From: Nymphaea colorata | Taxonomy: Eukaryota; Streptophyta; Magnoliopsida; Nymphaeales; Nymphaeaceae | Assembly (NCBI RefSeq): GCF_008831285.2 | Contig: NC_045143.1 | Span: 24,118,302 to 24,182,301, forward strand | Direction of reading: 5' to 3' | DNA: 64,000 nucleotides | Part shown: positions 56,118 through 64,000 of the stretch, piece after piece | Numbering within the stretch: position 1 is the first letter of the stretch | Layout: the number at the start of each line of letters is the position of its first letter | The notes under the pieces: generated by a model | Seen by the model: only the letters and a program-made list of their open reading frames with translations | What the model was told of the DNA's origin: nothing | Databases searched by the model: none | Position numbers and translations under genes: made by a program

Positions 56118-59096
56118 TGGTCCATAGTTGTATCACTATTAAGTCAGTCATGTAGATCAAAACTGAAAATAATTGACTGTGCCACTAAAATGTGCACCCA
56201 TCCCTCCCTTCCAAAAACCAAGAGAGGTAGCTCAAAGAGTACTACCATTTGCATGTTTCATCCACAATATTAACTTTTTTGCCTCAACTGTTTATGACAA
56301 AACTGTAATACATTGGCTGATAGAATCAAAATAACAATAAATGCCAAAGTATTTAAAGCATGAATTATCCTTAGAAACAAATACAAGAATGCAGTAGTGG
56401 CGCTTGTAAGCAACTAATGCAACAAAGAACTACCTTGTGTGCTAGAACAAATTTTTATTATAGATCATATTTTTCCACACTCTCATCCCATGACATTCTT
56501 TTTGTTAGGCAATAGTGCTCTATATGTGGTTGTGTGTGTTGTGAACTGCAAAATTTCTGCAGATTACAAGTCAAAAGTTACAAGAGAAATGCCTACCGAA
56601 CATTTTGAGGTGTGAACATGAGCCTAGCTCCTAGAAATGCTTAAGAGTGTTCATTCATTTGATATTACTGGAAAGCAAGGTTGCTAAAAAGCATTGTTTC
56701 AGAGATTCGTTGATATTATAAATATTTCATGAAAAATTAAATGGGGATTAAATTTGATAAATGGAGACAAAACTATTGAACAAAGATTAAGAATTAAACA
56801 CATTCACATTGCGAGTCAGTTTAAATAATAACATGAAAACAGAAAAATCTTAGATCTTTATACAAGCACAAAACAGAAGTGGTCGTTAATGAATAATGAG
56901 ATTCAAATGGTTTAGAAACCAAAGTATCTAGAGCAATAAACAAGGACTTCATAAAAAGTTCAAGTCTAAAATTCTTGAAGCTTTTTAAGTTACAAATTCA
57001 GTTATGCACCAAAATAAATAGAGGTATGACCCAAGCGTGATTCATACTGTGCAATTTCCTCTTGCACCCAAAAGAAAAGAATGTCCTTGTTGTATCCTTA
57101 ATATGAGAGCAATAAGTGCAAAATTTTCTACTCTAGAAGGTTGCAATTTTATGCTATTATAAACTTGTTCCTGAGTAAAGGCTCCACAAAATTAAACATG
57201 AATACTGGTCCAACAAAACATAACACTAAATGTCCCGTTTAGATCCATGAAGTTTTTTAAGTCCATGCAACCAAAGCCACTTGATAGTTTTCTTTTTGAG
57301 TTCAACTTTGTTTTAAGTTCATTGTTTTCAGATTAAAATTATTGAACAAAAATCCTCTCTTAGTTGTGAAATTATTAGTATTTGAACGTTGAAGGATGAT
57401 TTTGTGATAAAATTTGAAAGGATATGACTACCATAACAATACAACACACTAGTTGCTCCACTATATATGCCAATTCATGTGGATCTAAGAAGCCCAATTG
57501 TTTCACATATAATTTGTACCTGTTAATTTATTCCAAGCACATGCAAATTAAAGAACCAGTATGATCATCTCTGAACTTTACTTGGCTGATGGTGACAGGT
57601 GCAACTGCGAAATGCAATTACAACAGCATAATCTCACCTTCGTACTTAGAGAAAATCAAGCTAACATATCTCTAATAAAAACTAACTACCTTCATCATAA
57701 ATATAGAGCAGTTGAGATCCATGGTCCAGATGGGTTTCAAAGGAAATGAAATGGTACTATATATATATATATAACATTTCCACACATATTTGTTAACCCT
57801 ATGATATAAAAACTGATAAAAGAAACTTTTAGATCTAGTATCAAAGCTGTAAGTTATAAATTTCCACACTTGTTGGCTGCTTCAAATCAATTTAATTTTG
57901 GGAAAAGCGGAGATGGCACAGACCTTAATAATAGTGAGCAACAAGAAAATCTGCTACTATGGCAAAGATGCCTCCCCTCTGCAATGCCTTGGAAAGCAAA
58001 TGATAAAGAGAGATAATATATATATATATATATATATGAAGAAAGAGAGAGAGAGAGAGAAAGAGGGGGCTAATCACCATCTGCAACGTAGCAACGTTTT
58101 CCTCCCTCTTTCTCCTTCTAATATGATGGAGAGAGAGAGAAAGAAAGAGTGTCTGTGTGTACCTCTATCATCAATGGAAGAGAGCTTGTGATTTAATGGC
58201 AATGAAGAGGGAAGAAGGAAACGAGAACAAAACACGAGAAAGAGGGAAAGCTAGTGAAGAAGCATTTTTTCTGAAAAATGCATTTCAAACTCGAAAAGTA
58301 AGTCGGGCAAATAAAATTGTAAAAAATAATTAAATGGTAAAAAAATGCCAAAACCCCGTTTTTCCCTTTTTTTGGTTTAGGTGATTTTTCTTGTTTTTTA
58401 ATGCCAACTTGTTTGCTTCCATTTTCTAATTTTTATTTATTGCTTATCCCCTTATTTTCTGGTGTTGTCTTATTAGTTACCCATTTGTTTTATTTTCCCT
58501 AACTTTTAAGATTTTTTAATTTTTAAAAAATTTACATATTTTTCATTTTATCAAACTTGTATTTTACCCCAAAAAACTCTTGCCATCTAAAACACAAAAA
58601 TGATATTTGTAACTTTGGAAAAAACAAGAGGAAAATAAATTTCATGTTGGGTTGTAGTGAAATAGTTGTGATTCATTGCAGCAGAACATGTGCAACTTAA
58701 GAGACAAGAGATTTAAGTTGGCACTTGGCGTTGCATAAGAGAATTAGGTTGTTGTATCTTTGATGCACTTGGATATTGCACCAGGGAATGGAAGTCATAT
58801 ACGCCTATGATGCAACTTAATCATGTGCTAGATAACAGGATGCATTGTGATGCCACACACTTCTCAGTGCGAAGTGGGTTATATACGCCATGGTGTGTAT
58901 GAAATTTTCACGTGTCAATTTAATCATGACAAAAATACCCCTGATTAATATAAGAAAGAAAACTTTTGTGGGGACAAAAAAGAAAACAAAAAGAAAGATT
59001 TTGAAATTTCATAAAGCTCAAACGTGTCAGTATGTATACATGCATATCGTTATAACCAATATATCTATTTGAACGGTAAAGAAAAGTCATTATTTT
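56118..59096. other. Intergenic, nothing coding recognised
   Basis: AT-rich. A (TA)n(GA)n microsatellite lies at about 58016-58061, followed by a purine-rich stretch to about 58260. No gene is supported. Confidence 0.4.
58016..58061. repeat. Compound (TA)n(GA)n microsatellite
   Basis: About 10 TA units, a short spacer, then GA units with one interruption. Confidence 0.85.
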
Positions 59097-59545
59097 TTTG
59101 TCTCGCTCATGTCGTTATTTTATACCATTGTCATTATCTCATACCGCTTTCGTTATCTTATACATAAAATCTCATACATCAGTCATTATTTCATACTCGT
59201 TATCTCATACTCATCATTATCTCATACCCCTGTCAGTATCTCCTATCGTACCCCAAGTAGGAGATAATAACATGACTATGAGATAACAACATGAGTATGA
59301 CAATAGCAAAGGTATGAGATAATGACGATGAGACACTATGTGTATGAGATAATGGGTATGAAATAATGACATGGAAACAATAATGACAGTGGTATGGGGT
59401 AATGAGCATGAGATAGTGATAGAGGTATGATAATAATAGGGGTATGAGATAATGACAGAAGTATGATAATGGCAGGAGTATGAGATAATGAGTATGAGAT
59501 AATGACAAAGGTATGAGATAATGATAGAGGTATGAGATAATGACA
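59097..59545. repeat. Inverted minisatellite (palindromic array)
   Basis: On the left (59097-59238) the unit is GTCATTATCTCATAC-like. On the right (59258-59545) it is the reverse complement, GTATGAGATAATGAC-like, repeated about fifteen times with G.GGTATGAGATAATGA variants. The centre is near 59245 (CTCCTA ... TAGGAG). Long minus-strand open frames (rich in SHT, YLI and ISY words) are low-complexity products of the repeat. Confidence 0.85.
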
Positions 59546-61244
59546 TAATTAAAAATATTTGTGGTATAGATGTAATGTTGATGTAATAAAGTAAATGTGC
59601 ATATTGATAGCAGGTTCCACCTTCAACGTAAGCTTGTTATGTACATGAAGTGGCATATATAACTCATTCGCCTCTGGGTGGGCATGCATGTGTTGTCTAT
59701 GACACACCTCAGTTGTTCATTGGAGAACAAGCCCACCTCCTCTGGTAGTTTGTCCTAGTGAATTAATCATGGTCCCGTTCTTCTCTTAAGAGGAAATTCC
59801 CAACAAGAATATTACATTTTGGAACATAATGTCTCATGAATGTGTTCTAAAACTTTTGAATGTGTCCATTTTTTGGAACATGTTCATGAATTTTTTGTTC
59901 CAAAGTATACAGGCTTCTTGTCAAAATTAACCATTCATATGCCAAAGCAAAAGAGAACTCTTGTAGTGACATGCAATCATGAGAGAGTGTATCTCAATCA
60001 TTCTTTCTCCAATTACAACCTTAAAAGTAAGGCTGCTTTTTCGTTTGTCTTTTGGCAAATAACCATTGACAGTATTTTTCGTGTATGTTTGATTCGTGAG
60101 GTTGGAAACATGAAATGGAATGTTCAAATGCAGTTTTAGACACATTGTATTGATTCATTTCACAGACCACAAGGGTGCATTCAATGAGTAGTGTCCGTCT
60201 GATATGGTACTAGTGTCATGAGACACCCTAATCTTGCAACATGGTGCATCATGTTCTAGACACTCTTTGCTCTGTTGCATGCTATAATAGTTTTTGAGTT
60301 TAATCTTTAGATAGTGAAGATTGTCCTCAGATATTTTTCTGACTGTGGTTATTTCCAACATTTAAAATTGGATTTGATAACGTTTCAATGCATTTTTGAG
60401 ACATTTCATCTTATTGACATTTTTGTAGAAACTTGCGTCACCTTATTGGAACTTGTATAAATTAGAATTAGGTCTATCCTAAAATTTATGAAAACTTTTT
60501 TTTTTTTTTTTGCAATGTTGTTGCCATGGAAGTGTTAAAATACTCAATCCACCTTTGACCCGTTTGGAAACCCATTGGCATCCTTTTTTACATTGTTGAT
60601 CTTTTTGAAGGACCCATTGACATACATGTAAAGTTAAATTCCATTCTGCACAGTTCGTAAAGTAGATTCATTTTCCTTGTAAGTGTATATAAATATCTGT
60701 CAATAATGATCAAGGCACCGGGTAATCCATTAGCAGAATTTTCCTTGTCTTCCTCTTTACGTCTGCCATTTTCCTTGCTTTGTTTTTCAACATGCTCTTA
60801 TCTCTGTTTTAACAGTGTTCTTTCCATCAAATACCCTTTAAGAGTTCTTCTGAAGATTGTAAACATCCTTTTTTGCTGATAGATGTGATTTTGTTACTTT
60901 ATAATGATGAAAAAATTCTTTTCTTGTTGAGAGAACTCTTTAATATTTAGAAAACCGCATCTAATAAAAGTAACCATGGTGCTCCCCATTATGCTTTCTC
61001 AGGGGATTGAAGAGATTGCTGTTTAAACATTTTACATATTCAAAAGTTTAGCATAAACAAATCCCTACAAGATGTTCCCTTTGGTTAACATGATTTATAA
61101 GCTGTAAAGAATTTAAGATGAAGAAACATCAGCTTTGCGTTGTTCATCATGTGTACATAGATAGACATGTTCACTGTAGTGGCAGAGCGAAGATTTTTTT
61201 GTTGAAGAGCATTCAAGCAATCCCTCATGTCTGGTGTGGGCACG
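59546..61244. other. Intergenic, nothing coding recognised
   Basis: AT-rich DNA with no recognised repeat ends or genes. A (T)17 run lies near 60490. Confidence 0.4.
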
Positions 61245-61430
61245 AGGGCTGCATACGGCTCGAACTCGAGTCGAGCTCCTCATAGCAAGCTGGATCTCAA
61301 CTCGACTGCAAAAAATCGAGCTCGAACTCGACTCGTTTAACCCATTTAACTCGTTTAGGTGTTAACTCATGTAAGCACTAACTTTTTAACTCGTGTAAGC
61401 ATTAACTTGTCTCGTTTTACTCACGTAAAC
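61245..61430. mobile_element. GAGCTC-family copy, truncated
   Basis: It starts AGGGCTGCATACGGCTCG and continues with GAACTCGAGTCGAGCTCC and TCGAGCTCGAACTCGACTCG words, then TTTAACTCGTTTAGGTG-type repeats. It matches the left part of 47012-48068. It stops where TGTCACACCCCGACC begins at 61431. Confidence 0.65.
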
Positions 61431-64000
61431 TGTCACACCCCGACCTTTTAACACTCAAACATTATTTTTTTTTTTTCTAAACATAAAGCAACGAGGTGTG
61501 ACTACACAACAATTCAAAAAGACGATGAGCCAAGAAATTCAAAACAATGGGGCAAACTTTCATTTATATAATCATTTCAATTCATACAAAATCACATCTA
61601 TGTATAACAAAAATGCCCCACACTCTATAATTGATGCCTAACAAAAACAAGACATCAACAAAACCAAAATAAGACGCGCCGACACTACAAAAGACACATC
61701 CCAAAACCTCCCCAGTATGACGTAAGTGAAGCCATCTGCTCAACTTGCTAACCTGGGTCCGCCAAAACCTGAAAAAGGAAACCACTGAAGGCTTAGCCTT
61801 CACAGTATGGCAACAAGCTAGGAAAATACCAAACCCTCTTAGATAGGGCTCAAATCAGAAAACAATTATCAAAAACATTCATCATTATGTCGTGTCAGAG
61901 CACGACACGTACAAGCCATTCAATGGCCACAGTACACAATTCAATCACATGCTTTCATATCCATCACATGCACATTAGTCACATATACAATCATCTACAT
62001 TACATTTTCATTAACTTTAGTGAATTAATAGTTCCTGTAGGTGCAACACAGGCACGTGCACATCATGGGCGGCCTACAACCGAGAGACAACCCCCGTGGT
62101 GGCCCATAACAGTATGGATCCATTTCATCCGCTGTAGCGGTAGAGCACTCATCCATGGATGTGTGAAGTCTAAGGAGAGATACTCAGCCTTCCCTACGAC
62201 ACCCAGGTTGGGAAGGCGGGAGCCCAACGCTCCAAGCACAACACACAACAGTACCCTGGGGCCTTGCACCGCCTGCGCTCCGACAGGCGAGACCAGTGGC
62301 GAGAACGAGACGTCTCCCAAACACATAGCCACATCCACTGGCCTCTCATCTCTTAATCATTCATTATTATCATTAGAATAATTCATTCACAAACTGACTG
62401 ACTAGCTCATGAGGTTGGTACACTCCACGAGTGCATTCACACCTCCAGTTGCCTCCACACGAGGTCTACACATAACACTAACAGTCATAACTAGCCGTCA
62501 AACAATATGGGTACAATTACCCTTCAATCCATTCATTTGCATTATTGCCCACAACAATGAATATGCAACAAAACACAACATTCGTATCAATTATCACATC
62601 AATCATATCTTTGAAAAACTTAGCCAAACCATAGAGACTAGTCTCGATCTGCGATTGACCCGCAGTTGTCCTATGCAGTTATCATTTTATGATGCTTTCT
62701 AATGCATAATTGAGGTCGAGGAGACACTCGACTCGATATCCCGCCTCATCTGTCCTAAACAGATATCAATTCTAGCATGCACATGCAATTGCGTAACCTT
62801 TTCAAAACAACTACTAATAACCTTTCAAAACAATTCATATCGTATATCAACGCATGAACAAACATACATATACTCATTCACAAGACAATCAATCAAGACA
62901 CAGCACAATCCTAGGATCTCATGATCCTAGGAGCACACAATCACCCATTTGCCCAAGCATGGATTTGCCTGGAATGTCGCCATACCTGTGGTGCGCTCAC
63001 AAAACTCCTCAAAATTCCTCGAGCTTTGAACTCAAGGTCGACGGGACGTGCCTGGTGTACCTGCAGACATAAACAAAAGGTAAGACTTCTACTAGTTACC
63101 TTGACATTCCAAATAAATACAAAACAAAATCATTGAGGCATATGTCATCGCCTCAAGAGGGTGTCGACAGGTAGTATCGATCTACAAGCCCTCTAATAGG
63201 CCACTACGCAACTTCTTTCCGTTCCCTCCCAACGTCAAAACCCCAATGCTTCGATCAATCCATTCTTCACGCATTTCTCATAACCTTTCCTTTAGTTGAG
63301 ACGTCTTCCCAACATGCACGCCCTCTTCCTACTACACATACCACCCACGACATCAAGGGTGCTCCAAGCATTCCCCAAAGGCGGTCCTACACTTCTCCAC
63401 AACTTCTCTAACTCTACCATGCTTCCCTATTGCATCGAAAATCAACTCATCATGCTTAAATGATCATTATAGGCATTAATCAACGCTTTCTAACATAATC
63501 TTAAACCTTCCCCCAAAAACAAAATCGCTAACATGCGTCCCAAAACATCAATTCTAAGCCCTAGCATGCTCAAACAATAATTATACATACTCTAATAGAT
63601 AAAATTCAAGAATCTAAGCTCAAATAGGCCTTGCTCACCCCAATCCAAGTGTCCAAACTGCTGTAACGCCTCCGACAGCCCCCTTCAAACGTTCAATCAA
63701 ACTTCAACGGCACCAATCATGCAGTGCCGCCACCACCAACACTGCCTAATCGCTGCTAAGAGGGGAAAAACACGTTCCCCAAGCTGGAAACCTAACAAAC
63801 CATGCTGAAAATAGTGAGGAAGAGTGCTTGATTGGGGAAAAATGGAAAAACAAATAGGAAATGGGGAGAAAAACTCAAGTAGGAAACGTGATGGCAGGAG
63901 GAGGACGCTATCAAAAAAGGGTGGAGAGAAGAGAGAGTGAGGAAAGGAGGGTTCAGACTGAAAGGGAAATACGGTAGAGGGGAGGGAAAATCAAGCGGCC
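61431..64000. mobile_element. Probable long LTR or related element, running off the window
   Basis: The segment starts TGTCACACCCCGACC, a terminus seen at the ends of long gypsy-type LTRs in plants (read on the other strand it ends GGGTGTGACA). The following 2.5 kb is more GC-rich than its surroundings, non-coding, and ends with purine-rich leader-like DNA (63830-64000). No second LTR, primer site or protein is visible, so this rests on the terminus and composition only. Confidence 0.35.

Noticed and set aside
59217-59546. 109-codon minus-strand frame of SHT/ISY repeats
   Set aside because: It is a direct translation of the palindromic minisatellite.
61887-62381. 164-codon open frame near the right edge
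   Set aside because: No family recognised. It lies in the non-coding LTR-like region and overlaps an equally long antisense frame.

Overview
This window is nuclear DNA from a flowering plant with a large, transposon-rich, AT-rich genome. The evidence is one intact intron-containing gene of plant type, several plant-style LTR retrotransposons with an initiator-Met tRNA primer site, hAT, CACTA-like and MITE-like DNA elements, a LINE fragment and many (CT)n/(AT)n microsatellites. I cannot name the species. I saw no rRNA, tRNA, organelle insert, CRISPR array or bacterial-style operon.

The only confidently functional gene is a SYP4-type (SYP41/42/43, TLG2-like) Qa-SNARE syntaxin on the plus strand. 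It has eight exons between 16652 and 28271 and encodes 319 residues, with N-terminal helices, a SNARE motif with the zero-layer glutamine, and a C-terminal membrane anchor. Its first intron is about 9.0 kb and is full of mobile DNA: a broken hAT transposase on the minus strand, a 580-bp element with an 8-bp target duplication, a 1.16-kb relative of it, and two copies of one MITE family.

Layout: 1-2615, 5' half of a Ty3/gypsy element on the minus strand (215-bp LTR, primer site, gag, protease, start of RT). 2616-4979, microsatellites and plain AT-rich DNA. 4980-12542, a dead Ty1/copia element on the plus strand with both LTRs, its RNase H region split by about 1.9 kb of foreign DNA. 12543-15900, repeat debris including a CACTA-like element. 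15900-28620, the syntaxin gene. 28620-34800, intergenic repeats and MITEs. 34871-38260, a copia pol on the minus strand with an oppositely oriented LINE fragment in its RT. 39234-40510, the 3' end of a second copia lineage on the minus strand. 40530-43470, a tandem array of about 1-kb units that starts where that copia fragment stops. 46279-48562, a large inverted repeat with a nested 1.06-kb element. 48600-61240, mostly anonymous repeats, including a 65-bp tandem repeat, an inverted minisatellite and one unrecognised coding-like stretch. 61245-64000, a GAGCTC-family copy followed by what looks like a long LTR or related element running off the window.

Apart from the syntaxin, nothing here forms a pathway. 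The interest lies in nested insertions and in repeat architectures (foldback, kilobase tandem array, palindromic minisatellite) that simple protein annotation would miss.
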